A stretch of 64,000 bases of DNA, taken from contig JADLFE010000008.1 of assembly GCA_020845755.1 (NCBI GenBank), positions 1-64,000 of the forward strand, written 5' to 3'. Positions 1 to 9,652 of the stretch are shown here, one piece after another. A program made the translations under genes and the position numbers. Within the stretch, counting starts at the first letter, position 1, and every line of letters starts with the position of its first letter. A model generated the notes under the pieces. It had not been told where the DNA came from. It searched no databases and worked only from the letters and a program-made list of their open reading frames with translations. This stretch comes from Phycisphaerales bacterium. GTDB taxonomy: Bacteria; Planctomycetota; Phycisphaerae; Phycisphaerales; UBA1924.

Positions 1-44
1 ATCCCTTCGGTCACCCCCCCGGACTTAATTACAGGGAATGATCT

Positions 45-63
45 CCCCCCCCCCCCCCCCCCC
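45..63. repeat. C homopolymer (19 bases)
   Basis: Nineteen consecutive C on the plus strand. Such a run is exceptional in this window and could be a slippage-prone site or an assembly/sequencing artefact. No coding frame that I trust crosses it. Confidence 0.8.
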
Positions 64-322
64 GCTCGCCAACGCCATGGGGCGCGCACCACCAGGGGTT
101 TTCTCGGTTCTGATCGAATTCTCAAACGATCCGTGTGTTGGACGCGCCATTGTCGCGTTCAGACGGTGGGCACACTCCTCATATGCCCAGTGGCGGATCT
201 CTCTCGCCAGTGAACACCACGCGCACGTCCCGAAAGGGATGCCCGCGTGCTTTGCTGAGTGCCTGCGGAATGCGTGGGCGGGCACCTTGGACTCGTTCTC
301 CTCACGAGAAGGGCGAGGTCGC

Positions 323-350
323 GCTCGGGCGCGCGAAAGTGCGCCCGAGC
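323..350. other. Hairpin with 10-bp GC-rich stem
   Basis: GCTCGGGCGC (323-332) is perfectly complementary to GCGCCCGAGC (341-350), with an 8-base loop containing GAAA. The plus-strand 3' side is followed only by a weak T-rich stretch, so it is terminator-like without being a clear intrinsic terminator. Confidence 0.45.
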
Positions 351-494
351 CGCTTTGGTTTCACTTGGCATGTCGCACGGACCTGCGGCGCGTGAACGAG
401 CGATGACCCGAGCATCGGTCGGCCCGCCCCGACCCGTCCGCGATGAGCACACACGACACGCGAGGTCATGTCTTCGTGACTTCGTAACTTCCTC

Positions 495-2432
495 TCAACA
501 CCCCGCCTCGAACGAGCTGGCGAAGGCGTCGTAGTCCAGTGCGTTCACGAAACCGTCGTGGTTGATATCCGCGGGAGAATTGCCCGATTCAAAATCGCTG
601 GCGAAGGCGTCGTAGTCCAGCGCGTTCACGAAGCCGTCGGCGTTGTAATCCGATAGGCACCCGGTGCCGTGGACCAAGAGCCTCCAATCGATCCACGTGC
701 CAACGTCCTGCCCGGCTCGATCGGCGATCGTGAGCGTCCATGTGCCCATTGCGCTCTCGCCGAAATGGCGTCGGCTCGTGTACACGAAGTCGCTGTAATT
801 GTCGGTGGGATCGCTGCGTTTGGTCGCCAGCACAGAGGACTTGCCCGAAGGGGCGGTGAGCGTGATCTGCAAGTCGCCCACGAACACGTGCGCCACGTTC
901 AGTTGCACCTCGACCGTCTCGATGGTCAGATTGTCGCCGATCGTTGTCGAACTGGTCACGCCCGTCGGGTTGTTGTCGGGGATCTGGAGGCCCACAACGA
1001 TGGGGTTCGTGACTGCCGACCGCTCCGGCCGGACCCCCGGCCAGACCCGCGCCAGGTTCACCGCCGCGCTCGCGTCGATCGCGCCGAACCCATAATTGTA
1101 ATTGACCCAATGTCCGGCGCCGTTGAGCACCCACTGCGAATTGGATGGGTCGCACTTGCGGGCCGTCGCGATCAGGATCTGCTGCACGTCGCGCCAGGTG
1201 AGGCCCGGGTTGGCCTCGACCATCAGCGCGATCACCCCCGCGCCCAGCGGGCACGCGGAACTCGTCCCGCCGAAATCCGCCGTGTAGTTGCCGCTCGAAT
1301 ACCCCCCCCCGCCCGTGACGTCCGTCGTGTACACGCCCCGCGTGTTCCCGTTCGACGGCGCGACCACCAGGTGCGACGAGCCCAACTCGTTGTAATACGC
1401 ACGATAGTCCTCGTCCCCGATCGCCCCAACGCTCACCACGTACCGGCTTGATGCGTACCCGTCGTAATCGACACGATCGATCGTTCCCCCGTTCCCCGCG
1501 GCCCAGACGAAGATCGTCCCCAGCCCTCCACGACCCGTGTCAACCGCGCCCTGGATCGCGCCCAACTCCACCTCCGTCATCGACGCGATGTACCCGCCGT
1601 CCGTCGGGCCCCACGAGTTGCTCTTGATCCAGTTGACGTCATTCTTGTAGCCGAGCGCCGTCGCTGTCTGCGAGTCGCTCCCGTACAGCAACTGCGAGAC
1701 CTTCGCGCCGAACGCCGCCCCCACGCCACCCTTGCCGTTGTTCCCCACCGCCGCCGCAACCCCCGCGCAGCATGTTCCGTGAGATGTCGCGCTCCCGCCC
1801 GACTGTGACGCCGACGCGTTGTAGTTAGCGAACAGATCCTCGTGCCCGGCCTCGAAGCCACCCTCCAGAATCCCGATCGTGACACCCTGGCCCGTATACC
1901 CAAGGTTCCACGCACCGTCGATGTTCACGTCCGCCGGCGCGTACAACGCGTTGCTCAAATGCCATTGCTGCCCAAGGTCCGGATCGGTCGGTATCGAACG
2001 CAGCGGCATGGGGCGGCGCACGTCAACGCACGCGTCCCTGAACCCCGCACCACGCAGCGTTGTCGCCAGCGCCGCCGCCCCTTGGATCGTCAAGGCCTCC
2101 ACTCCCACAAAGCCCGGCGCCCCCTCGACCGGTGAGGCAACCATCGCCTTCCGCGACGAGGCAAGCGCCGCGTTCACCGTGTCACGAGCGCCGCGAACGA
2201 TGACCCTCGATGTCAGTTCATACCCCGGGGTGGGCGGGGGGATCACACCGTCCTTGCCCGCCATATCCGCGTTCACGCGCCACGCCGCCGACCGTGCCAG
2301 CGCCACGCTCTCGACCAGGAATGTCGTCACTCCGCGCGACGTGGGCACCACAATCGTGTCCGCCGCACCGGCGCTGATCGCCAACGCAAGGCACGCCGAC
2401 ACCGCCACCATCGCTCTGGTTCGCTGGCCCAT
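495..2432 (-). CDS. Secreted kexin-like S8 peptidase with P domain and Gly-Cys-ending dockerin pair
   Basis: A 645-residue secreted protein. Residues 1-24 form a Sec signal peptide ending near SAGAA. A propeptide-like region follows, then a kexin/proprotein-convertase type subtilisin domain (about 155-460), a P domain (about 480-590, with the typical GTWTLTIADRAG segment) and, at 592-645, two EF-hand-like dockerin repeats (xDGFVNALDYDAFA) ending in Gly-Cys. The catalytic His (SHGT, residue 218), oxyanion Asn (AAGN, 314) and Ser (GTSSACP, 391) are visible. The position of the catalytic Asp reads GILEGG, so Glu190 replaces Asp and activity is uncertain. The ATG at 2432 has an AGGGAGAG ribosome site about 5 bases upstream. 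Expected role is extracellular or surface proteolysis; the dockerin pair is inferred to anchor the protein. Confidence 0.85.
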   Translation of the reverse strand: MGQRTRAMVAVSACLALAISAGAADTIVVPTSRGVTTFLVESVALARSAAWRVNADMAGKDGVIPPPTPGYELTSRVIVRGARDTVNAALASSRKAMVASPVEGAPGFVGVEALTIQGAAALATTLRGAGFRDACVDVRRPMPLRSIPTDPDLGQQWHLSNALYAPADVNIDGAWNLGYTGQGVTIGILEGGFEAGHEDLFANYNASASQSGGSATSHGTCCAGVAAAVGNNGKGGVGAAFGAKVSQLLYGSDSQTATALGYKNDVNWIKSNSWGPTDGGYIASMTEVELGAIQGAVDTGRGGLGTIFVWAAGNGGTIDRVDYDGYASSRYVVSVGAIGDEDYRAYYNELGSSHLVVAPSNGNTRGVYTTDVTGGGGYSSGNYTADFGGTSSACPLGAGVIALMVEANPGLTWRDVQQILIATARKCDPSNSQWVLNGAGHWVNYNYGFGAIDASAAVNLARVWPGVRPERSAVTNPIVVGLQIPDNNPTGVTSSTTIGDNLTIETVEVQLNVAHVFVGDLQITLTAPSGKSSVLATKRSDPTDNYSDFVYTSRRHFGESAMGTWTLTIADRAGQDVGTWIDWRLLVHGTGCLSDYNADGFVNALDYDAFASDFESGNSPADINHDGFVNALDYDAFASSFEAGC

Positions 2433-2769
2433 GGCACTCTCCCTGCAGGTCTCTCAGATTCGGCCCGCCCCACCCCCGAGTTGCGGGCATTGCCAAACCC
2501 GGCGTAACCCTTCACGCTCATGGCCCGCCCCACAATCCCGATCGGACCATGTCAACCACCCATCTTCTCTAGATTTGCATATTGTTTGGCATGGTCGACG
2601 ACCGATTTCTATCGTCCAAACCCGCGTCAGAGTCTGGGAATGGGGCTTGGAGCGTCCCGTGTTGACCGTCCCCCCTGCGGGCATACGATCCACGCTCGCT
2701 CGGGGTCCGTTTCCCGGGTGGGTTGACATTTTGGCCTATCGTCCCGCGCGGCCACTCGCCGGGGCACAG
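2433..2769. other. Intergenic region between divergent S8 peptidase and tRNA-Thr
   Basis: About 340 bases without a supported gene. It must carry the promoter of the minus-strand peptidase and that of the tRNA-Thr/tuf block. A TTGACA lies at 2723-2728 and a TATCGT at 2737-2742, but their spacing of 8 bases does not make a normal promoter, so I cannot assign one. Confidence 0.5.
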
Positions 2770-2841
2770 GCCGCTGTAGCTCAGTGGTAGAGCGCACCCT
2801 TGGTAAGGGTGAGGCCATGGGTTCAATCCCCATCAGCGGCT
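2770..2841 (+). tRNA. tRNA-Thr (anticodon GGT)
   Basis: A full cloverleaf is visible. The acceptor stem GCCGCTG (2770-2776) pairs with CAGCGGC (2834-2840). There is a normal D arm, an anticodon stem CACCC/GGGTG around loop TTGGTAA giving anticodon GGT, and a T arm with GGTTCAATCC. The discriminator base is T at 2841 and no CCA is encoded. It sits directly upstream of tuf, a tRNA/tuf arrangement common in bacteria. Confidence 0.95.
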
Positions 2842-2989
2842 CGTCGGGACTCCTGCACGACCCAGTTCGTGCCGGATGATCGAACACTTGTTCACCGAAT
2901 CGGGCGTTGCCCACGCTCGGCCGGTGAGGTTCTTTCGGTCCTTATCCGTCGCGGCTCCTCGCTTCGGGTGCGGACTCTTCGAGGTCGAA

Positions 2990-3007
2990 GATCCCCGTTG
3001 CGGGATC
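2990..3007 (+). other. Small hairpin in tuf leader
   Basis: GATCCC and GGGATC flank a 6-base loop just upstream of the tuf ribosome site. It could influence translation or processing of the tRNA-Thr/tuf transcript, but a six-base palindrome may also be chance. Confidence 0.25.
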
Positions 3008-3027
3008 ATGATCGGAGGTCGTCGGAC

Positions 3028-4230
<1,203 letters not shown>

Positions 4231-4599
4231 CGATCCGTCTGGCTCACGACTTCCGCCGGTCGGGGGGACACCCCCGACCGGACTTTGCAAAGCGTCCTCC
4301 CGTTGCGTCAGGGAGCGGCCAAGAGACCACCGGTCAACCTCGTCGCTCGGGACTCGCGTTCCGTCGCGCCGCGATTTGACCGGCCTAGACTTGAACTGTC
4401 CGTCCGAGGGCCCAAAGGGGTGCTCGGACGGCGTTGTCTGAAGGGACACACCTCTCTTCGGCCAACGGCGAGCGTCGGGGACCGACGTTCGCACCGATCC
4501 GCGGGCAGGGATCGCCCGAACAGAGGAATCCACGCGCGGCCATCCGCGCCTCGCACCGCCCTGGGCGAACCCCAAGGCCCTGAAAATTGAAGTGACCCT
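4231..4599. other. Intergenic region tuf-rpmG
   Basis: About 370 bases without a gene. Apart from the strong hairpin at 4256-4281 just after tuf I see no RNA gene or clear promoter, although a promoter for rpmG and tRNA-Trp is expected in the second half. Confidence 0.5.
4256..4281 (+). terminator. tuf terminator-like hairpin
   Basis: CCGGTCGGGGG (4256-4266) and CCCCCGACCGG (4271-4281) form a perfect 11-bp stem with a GACA loop 26 bases after the tuf stop. The 3' side continues ACTTTGC, without a real U tract. It is therefore either a terminator for this GC-rich genome or an RNA-processing/stability element. Confidence 0.6.
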
Positions 4600-4782
4600 A
4601 TGGCCAAGAAGAAAGCAGCGGCTCGTGAGTACCTCTGGCTCCAGTGTACGGAGACCGGCGATCTCAACTACCGCACCGAAGTCAACACCAAGGGCGGCAT
4701 GCCCGAGGGCCTCAAGGAAGGCCTGAAGAAGTACTCGCCTCGCCTGCGTCGTCACACCCTCCACAAGGTCAAGCGGAAGTAA
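4600..4782 (+). CDS. rpmG: 50S ribosomal protein L33
   Basis: A 60-residue basic protein recognised as L33 by [14 protein letters not shown] and the C-terminal [14 protein letters not shown] segment. Family members often carry a zinc ribbon with two Cys pairs; here only Cys16 remains (CTET for CTEC, YSPRL for YCPRC), so it should be a zinc-independent form. Context is classical: it lies between tuf and tRNA-Trp/secE/nusG. The ribosome site is weak (GAAGTG about 6 bases before the ATG). Confidence 0.93.
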   Translation: MAKKKAAAREYLWLQCTETGDLNYRTEVNTKGGMPEGLKEGLKKYSPRLRRHTLHKVKRK

Positions 4783-4819
4783 TCCAGTGCCGGAACACGG
4801 CTCATCCAAATCGTCCCCT

Positions 4820-4892
<73 letters not shown>

Positions 4893-4942
4893 TTCCCGAT
4901 TCCGGTGATTCCGGTGACGGCACGACGCACCACAAGCACGGC

Positions 4943-5620
4943 CTGGGAATCTATCGCCCGGGCCAGGGCTACTGGGTCCGTGTCCTGACCGCCTGTGTCG
5001 TCGGGCTTCTGTTCCTCGTCACCGCCGCATGGTCAGCCCAGCAGATGCAGGCCGTCCCGATCCCCATGCAGTCATGGGTGCTCGGACTCAGGGGTGTGAC
5101 CGAGGCCCCGGCGGGCACGGGCACGGTCGACCTGATGGACGAAACCCCCGGCAAGGGACCCGCCGCCGTTCGCATCGGCAACGCGACCATCGCCTCCTAC
5201 GTCAAGGAAGGCGACGCCCAGGGCAACCTCACCATCAAAGACCCGCAAATGGTGAACAACCACGATCCGGTCGAGGTGGGCGGACAGGCCGTGCTCATCG
5301 GCGGCAATCGCTACACCGTCGCGACAGCCGTGGGCGTTCCTCTCTTCAACATCCTGTACCTTCAGGCCGCGGTCGCCGCGGCAATCCTGATCTTGGGCGT
5401 CGTTCTGACCTACATCTTCGTCGGCGTGAAGCCCAGGAGCGCCGAGTTTCTCATCGCAACCGACGGCGAGATGAAGAAGGTTCACTGGTCGACCAAGCGC
5501 GAAGTCTTCGGTTCGACCTGGGTGGTCATCGCCGCCTGCTTCCTCATCGCCGGTCTTCTCTGGGTCTTCGATTTCGGCTTCGTCACGGTATTCCGGAGCA
5601 TCGGACTCCTGCACAAGTAG
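4943..5620 (+). CDS. secE: Preprotein translocase subunit SecE (start unresolved)
   Basis: SecE of the SecYEG channel. The C-terminal core shows EMKKVHWSTKREVF followed by the essential membrane helix. Ahead of it are two more hydrophobic helices (about VLTACVVGLLFLVTAAW and AAVAAAILILGVVLTYIFV) separated by a soluble loop of roughly 110 residues, so the protein has three membrane segments. The family tryptophan-proline motif is WST here. The N-terminal segment GIYRPGQGYW looks conserved, so translation should begin before it. However, the frame has no ATG, GTG or TTG between the tRNA-Trp end (4892) and the first helix: only CTG at 4943, TTG at 4835 inside the tRNA, and GTG at 4787 before the tRNA. 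The boundary given is the CTG and is provisional. nusG follows, as usual. Confidence 0.8.
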   Translation: MGIYRPGQGYWVRVLTACVVGLLFLVTAAWSAQQMQAVPIPMQSWVLGLRGVTEAPAGTGTVDLMDETPGKGPAAVRIGNATIASYVKEGDAQGNLTIKDPQMVNNHDPVEVGGQAVLIGGNRYTVATAVGVPLFNILYLQAAVAAAILILGVVLTYIFVGVKPRSAEFLIATDGEMKKVHWSTKREVFGSTWVVIAACFLIAGLLWVFDFGFVTVFRSIGLLHK

Positions 5621-5716
5621 CCCTTCCGGGTCGGCGTGCAGGAGCCATTCTGATTCGTGCGTTCGCTTCATCAACGCCCCACGCCGCAATCGCGCGGCCC
5701 GGCGGAGAACTTGGAC

Positions 5717-6331
5717 ATGACCGACACCGCCCATCGTGAAGGACTGCTCGACGCCGACGGCCCGCTGCGCCAGGAAGGCATGAACTGGTTCGTGCTCCGC
5801 GTCGCGTCCAACAAGGAATCGAGCGTCCGCGAGACCCTGCTCCGCAAGGTCCAGATCGAGAACATGGCCCATCTGGTCGGGCGAATCCTCGTCCCCACCG
5901 AGAAGACCAAGACGATCAAGGCCGGCAAAACCAAGATCACCGAGACCAAACTCTACCCCGGATACGTCTTTGTCGAGATGAAACTCGAGCCCGACGGCCG
6001 CATCCCTCAGGATGTCTTCTTCCTCATCAAGGAAACGACGGGCGTGGGCGACTTCGTCGGCACCGCGGGACGTCCCACCGCGATGAAAGAGCACGAGATC
6101 GAGAAGATGCTCGTCGACAGCCGCAAGCCCGAGGACCAGCCCTCCGTGCGCATGGTCTTTGAAAAGGGCGAGCACGTCACGATCAAGGAAGGCCCGTTCC
6201 AGGGCTACGAGGGCACGGTCGACGAACTCCTCCCCGACAAGGGCCTCGTCCGCGTGCTCGTCACGATCTTCGGACGCCAGGCCCCGATCGAACTCGAAGA
6301 GTGGCAGATCGGCAAGTCCGAGGGCGTGTAA
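5717..6331 (+). CDS. nusG: Transcription termination/antitermination protein NusG
   Basis: A 204-residue NusG that binds RNA polymerase and couples it to Rho or ribosomes. The NGN domain is seen in NWFVLRVASNKE and KLYPGYVFVEM, and the C-terminal KOW domain in KGEHVTIKEGPFQGYEGTV. A short insert, KTIKAGKTKITETK, precedes the YPGY motif. ATG 5717 is preferred over the longer frame because GGCGGAG (5701-5707) lies 9 bases upstream. The gene follows secE, but the usual rplK-rplA-rplJ-rplL-rpoB run does not follow it. Confidence 0.95.
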   Translation: MTDTAHREGLLDADGPLRQEGMNWFVLRVASNKESSVRETLLRKVQIENMAHLVGRILVPTEKTKTIKAGKTKITETKLYPGYVFVEMKLEPDGRIPQDVFFLIKETTGVGDFVGTAGRPTAMKEHEIEKMLVDSRKPEDQPSVRMVFEKGEHVTIKEGPFQGYEGTVDELLPDKGLVRVLVTIFGRQAPIELEEWQIGKSEGV

Positions 6332-6643
6332 GCACCCCGCGGGATCAACCCGCTCTTCGATTTCGGTCCGCCGAACCCTCTGTCGTTCGTGGCACCCCGC
6401 GATCTCGCTGATTCCGCGTTCATGTTTCTCGCGTCCTGACCGATCACGACGCCCGGTTCGGATCGTGCCTCCCGACCCGGCGTGCACGCCGCGGAGCGAT
6501 GGAGCGGCCACAAGGCTCGCCCTCACCTACGGATCGGAACACCAGCCCCTGCGCAGCGCCCTGCCATAGACTCGATCGCTTCTTGTCCTGATCGCGCCGG
6601 ATGGTCGATCTTGAAGAGCGACGGCGAGGGGTGGAGAACGGAC
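6332..6643. other. Intergenic region after nusG
   Basis: About 310 bases with no supported gene and no clear terminator. A possible weak promoter for the next gene is TTGTCC (6583-6588) followed after 18 bases by GATCTT. Its -35 matches the better promoter seen before the YrdC/phosphatase gene. Confidence 0.35.
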
Positions 6644-7294
6644 ATGACGCTTCCATGGAAAATTCTTGGCTGGATCACGGCGGTGATGGCGATCGTGGCC
6701 GCCGGCGCGATTGGGTATCGACTCGTCCGCGCGGACCTGACAGCCCACGTGTACAAGCAGCGGCTGGCGACGCTGTCGAAGGACTACGAGCACCTGCGCT
6801 CGACCTACAACGAGGCGATCAAGCGAGCGGCGGTGTCGGAACTGGTGGTTGAGAAGGGAAAACTCTCGGTGCGCGTTCGGACACAGGACGGCGCCGAGCG
6901 CGTGATAGACACGCCGTACGACCCCAAGGGCGAGATCTACGTCGACTACGCGGTGATCGATCAGCGGCTCTGGATCCGGCGCGTGTTCGATGCCAGGACG
7001 CCGCCCGAAAAGGGGCTGCTGATCGAGCCGGAACTTGCGAGCGTGGATTGGAATGGACCTCTTGCGTCGCACGGCAAGGCGGTGTACCGCACGCTGTCGG
7101 AGGGGCGATGGGTGATCAGCGTGTCGGGTGATGGGGCGCTGGGATTGACGCGCCTCGACGGGCCGTCGCCGAGCCTCGCGGGCGCGCCGACTGTCAAGGA
7201 TTACTCGGAGATCGAGGCGGAGGCGGCCAGACAGGCCGAGGCGATCGGGGCGACGGAAGTGTGGGAATGGCTGTTCGGCGGCGGGAAGCCGTAA
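6644..7294 (+). CDS. Membrane-anchored protein of unknown function with coiled coil
   Basis: A 216-residue protein I do not recognise. One N-terminal hydrophobic helix (WITAVMAIVAAGAIGYRLV, about residues 9-27) suggests a signal anchor. A charged, probably coiled-coil stretch (about 35-75) follows, then a soluble domain with several beta-like segments such as GKLSVRVRT and GEIYVDYAVID. The topology suggests the soluble part is outside the cytoplasm. ATG 6644 has GGTGGAG about 8 bases upstream; longer frames lack this. It is not obviously co-transcribed with nusG or the next gene. Confidence 0.7.
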   Translation: MTLPWKILGWITAVMAIVAAGAIGYRLVRADLTAHVYKQRLATLSKDYEHLRSTYNEAIKRAAVSELVVEKGKLSVRVRTQDGAERVIDTPYDPKGEIYVDYAVIDQRLWIRRVFDARTPPEKGLLIEPELASVDWNGPLASHGKAVYRTLSEGRWVISVSGDGALGLTRLDGPSPSLAGAPTVKDYSEIEAEAARQAEAIGATEVWEWLFGGGKP

Positions 7295-7376
7295 CCGAAA
7301 CACAACGCCGCTACGTTGACTCTTTGATCACCTGTATTCCGTGGTACCATGGCGCATCCCTTCAAAGGAGGTCGTC

Positions 7377-8453
7377 ATGTCTGATTCGACTCGCCGGGAT
7401 TTCCTGAAGCGCTCCGCCGCCGCCACCGTTCTTGTCTCTGGCGCGATGAACGCCGCGTCATCCGCGATGCAGCAGGCGGCCCAACCCGCGGCCAAGCCGG
7501 AGAACAAGCCCGGCACGCCCGCGAGGATCGACGTGGAGCGCCGCCAGTTCGGCAAGACCGACATGAAGGTCGCCATCCTCGGGTTCGGCTCGGCCGAGAT
7601 CGGCTTTGAGCGCACCGAGCAGAGCGTCGTCGACAAGATCCTCAACGCTGCCCTGGACCAGGGCCTGAACGTCGTCGACACCGCCGAGTGCTACGTCGAT
7701 TCGGAAGAGCAGATCGGGCGCGCCATCGCCGGACGCCGCAAGGAGTTCTATCTCTTCAGCAAGTGCGGGCACGCCAAGAAGGACGGCGGGCGCGGCGATG
7801 CGTGGGACAAAGACTCGCTGATGCACTCCATCGAACTGTCGCTCAAGCGCTGCAAGACCGACGTGCTCGACCTGATCCAGTTGCACTCGTGTTCATTGGA
7901 AACACTGCAGAAGGGCGAGTGCATCGAGGCGCTCGAAACCGCCAAGAAGCAAGGCAAGGTCCGCTACATCGGATACTCGGGCGATTCCAAGGCGGCGCGC
8001 TACGCCGTCGAATCCGGCAGGTTTGATTCGCTCCAGACCTCGTGCAGCATCGTCGACCAGGAGTGCATCGATCTGACGCTCCCCTTGGCGAAGGAGAAGG
8101 GCATGGGCGTGATCGCCAAACGCCCGATCGCCAACGCCGTGTGGCGCCACGACAAGCAGCCCGACAACGGCTACGTCGTCGAATACTGGAAGCGCCTGGA
8201 AAAACTGGCCTATCCATTCGCGACCGGCGACAAGCGGAGCGACAGCGGACCGGACGGCGCGGCGGGGACGGCCCTGCGCTTCACGGCGTTCCAGCCGGGC
8301 GTGTGCGTGTGCATCGTGGGCACAAGCAAGCCCGAACGCTGGCGTCAGAACGCCGAACTCCTCAAGGCCGGGGCGCTCAGCGAGGAAACCCAGAAGATGA
8401 TCCGGGCTCGCTGGAAAGAAGTCGCCAGCGCCGACTGGATGGGCCTGACCTGA
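7377..8453 (+). CDS. Tat-exported aldo/keto reductase
   Basis: A 358-residue member of the aldo/keto reductase superfamily, which carries out NAD(P)H-dependent carbonyl reduction in a TIM barrel. The N-terminus has a twin-arginine signal (STRRDFLKRSAAATVLVSG), so it is probably exported folded with its cofactor. The tetrad is intact: Asp in VVDTAECY, Tyr four residues on, Lys in LFSKCGH and His in LIQLHSC. The C-terminal region CVCIVGTSKPE fits the NADP-binding end. A strong AAAGGAGG ribosome site (7364-7371) fixes the ATG at 7377. It stands alone between convergent neighbours, and its substrate cannot be told from sequence. Confidence 0.9.
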   Translation: MSDSTRRDFLKRSAAATVLVSGAMNAASSAMQQAAQPAAKPENKPGTPARIDVERRQFGKTDMKVAILGFGSAEIGFERTEQSVVDKILNAALDQGLNVVDTAECYVDSEEQIGRAIAGRRKEFYLFSKCGHAKKDGGRGDAWDKDSLMHSIELSLKRCKTDVLDLIQLHSCSLETLQKGECIEALETAKKQGKVRYIGYSGDSKAARYAVESGRFDSLQTSCSIVDQECIDLTLPLAKEKGMGVIAKRPIANAVWRHDKQPDNGYVVEYWKRLEKLAYPFATGDKRSDSGPDGAAGTALRFTAFQPGVCVCIVGTSKPERWRQNAELLKAGALSEETQKMIRARWKEVASADWMGLT

Positions 8454-8499
8454 CATCGCCGCTCACCCCGGAGCGGCTCACGTCGTCCGGGACGAAAAT

Positions 8500-8535
8500 G
8501 ACAGGGCCGCTCCCGTCGTGGGAACGGCCCTTGTC
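8500..8535. terminator. Bidirectional terminator between convergent genes
   Basis: A nearly perfect inverted repeat of about 15 bp with a short GTCGT loop lies between the aldo/keto reductase (stop 8453) and the minus-strand secreted protein (stop 8594). Read on the minus strand it is followed by ATTTTCG, so it serves best for the minus-strand gene. The plus strand lacks a good T tract. Confidence 0.65.
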
Positions 8536-8593
8536 AATTGGAGCGTGAAGCGATCGGCGCGGGCCGATCGGGATTCATGGTCGGTGATCGCGA

Positions 8594-9262
8594 TCAGCGA
8601 CGACGACGGAGCGATGCGAGCGCGCCGGCAAGGACGAGGCCGGCCGCGGTGGGCGCGGGCACGACGTTCACGATGACGTCGAGGTTGTCGATGGCAAAGG
8701 ACTCATCGATGCCGCCCTGGTAGCCGCCGCCGGAGGCGTAGAAGTCGAGGGTGAGGGAACTGGCGGTGTGCGGGATGTTCTGAATGAGGGATTCGTTGCC
8801 CATGTCGAAGGCGCGGTCCCACCAGGAGCCGTTCCAGCCGGCGCCGCCCCAGTAGATCTGATCGCCGCCGTAGATGACGTTGCCGGAGGCGTTGGCGCTG
8901 GTGAGTTGGAGGAAGTTCGTGCCGTCAATATCGAGGTTGAACCAATCGGGCGCTGGGCTGCCGTTGGTGCTGTCCCAGGAATCGATGAAGGCCAGGAGGA
9001 AGCCGACGGACACGGAGTCGTGGGCGGGGAGGTTGGTGAGGGTGAGGGTGGTCATGGACCAGCCGTCGTTGCGCCAGAGGTTTCCGGTGAAGGTGTCACC
9101 GGTGTTGCCCGCGCCCGCGAAGCCAAAGACGGATTCCAGGCCGCCCGCGCCGGAGAGTTCGGCTGGCTGGCCGGAGTCGAAATTGGAATAGAACACCTGG
9201 GTGGGCTGGGCATTCGCGAGCCCGGCCAACGACACAACCACCAACGCCGCAAACGTCTTCAT
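8594..9262 (-). CDS. Secreted protein with PAP-type CTERM sorting signal
   Basis: A 222-residue exported protein. It has a Sec signal peptide (MKTFAALVVVSLAGLANA) and a beta-rich body with many Gly, Asn, Ser and Trp that resembles a carbohydrate-binding-like jelly roll. The C-terminal tripartite sorting signal is VPAP, a hydrophobic helix GLVLAGALASL, then RRRR. PEP-CTERM proteins with this layout are processed by exosortases in other bacteria; here PAP replaces PEP. AGGAGATGAG a few bases before the ATG fixes the start. Function is unknown, probably a surface or matrix component. Two further genes nearby (11328-13837) carry the same kind of tail. Confidence 0.8.
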   Translation of the reverse strand: MKTFAALVVVSLAGLANAQPTQVFYSNFDSGQPAELSGAGGLESVFGFAGAGNTGDTFTGNLWRNDGWSMTTLTLTNLPAHDSVSVGFLLAFIDSWDSTNGSPAPDWFNLDIDGTNFLQLTSANASGNVIYGGDQIYWGGAGWNGSWWDRAFDMGNESLIQNIPHTASSLTLDFYASGGGYQGGIDESFAIDNLDVIVNVVPAPTAAGLVLAGALASLRRRR

Positions 9263-9652
9263 GTCTCATCTCCTTCTCTTGTCGTGGCGCTATCTCACGG
9301 CGCCGCGAGGGAACAAATCTGCAAGATAGTTTACGCGCAGAGGCGACACGCTCAAGAGGAAGTGGATGGGTGAGGGCTGAGATTAACGCGGAGTAGGACC
9401 GAGAACCGCGGGCTGGCGGCCGATTGGGGGCAAGGCCACCGAACGAATTTCGAGCGATGTTGCCCAGATTGGTGCGTTGCGGTGCGACGCGGTGAGGCTC
9501 AAAGCACATGATCAAACCACCGCGGCGGGCCATGACCACGCCACCCGGAGCAAGGGAAGGCACGATCTGGCGGAGCAAATCGCGATTGGTCCATAAAGAA
9601 GGGAGTGCCGATGTCGAAGTCGGCATCGATGGCACGGCGATGATCGCTCGTG
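9263..9652. other. Intergenic region with one copy of a dispersed repeat
   Basis: About 390 bases without a supported gene. The only structure I see is a 22-base sequence at 9533-9554 that recurs at 14125-14146. It is the 3' flank of the glycosidase-like gene and the 5' flank of the secreted protein gene. Confidence 0.5.
9533..9554. repeat. Dispersed repeat R1, copy 1
   Basis: This 22-base sequence (beginning TGACCACGCC, ending GGAGCAAG) is identical to 14125-14146. Both copies are intergenic, which suggests a short dispersed element or relics of one. Confidence 0.6.

Larger units (their letters stand above)
1..494. other. Intergenic region, no supported gene
   Basis: Several open frames cross this stretch on both strands, but they overlap one another, are arginine-rich and low in complexity, and show no recognisable domain, ribosome binding site or signal peptide. 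I see no RNA gene. The stretch holds a long C homopolymer and one strong hairpin, listed separately. It lies downstream of the minus-strand S8 protease, so part of it is that gene's 3' flank. Confidence 0.6.

Noticed and set aside
590..660. CRISPR-like repeats near the 3' end of the S8 peptidase gene
   Set aside because: The repeated DNA encodes the two dockerin repeats and is in frame, with no spacers; the same is true at 38660-38790 and 50100-50240.
2723..2742. TTGACA and TATCGT before tRNA-Thr as a promoter
   Set aside because: The spacing is only 8 bases and no good -10 is found 16-18 bases after TTGACA.
5072..6526. Long minus-strand frame opposite secE/nusG
   Set aside because: Shadow of the two plus-strand genes; composition is typical of antisense frames in GC-rich DNA.
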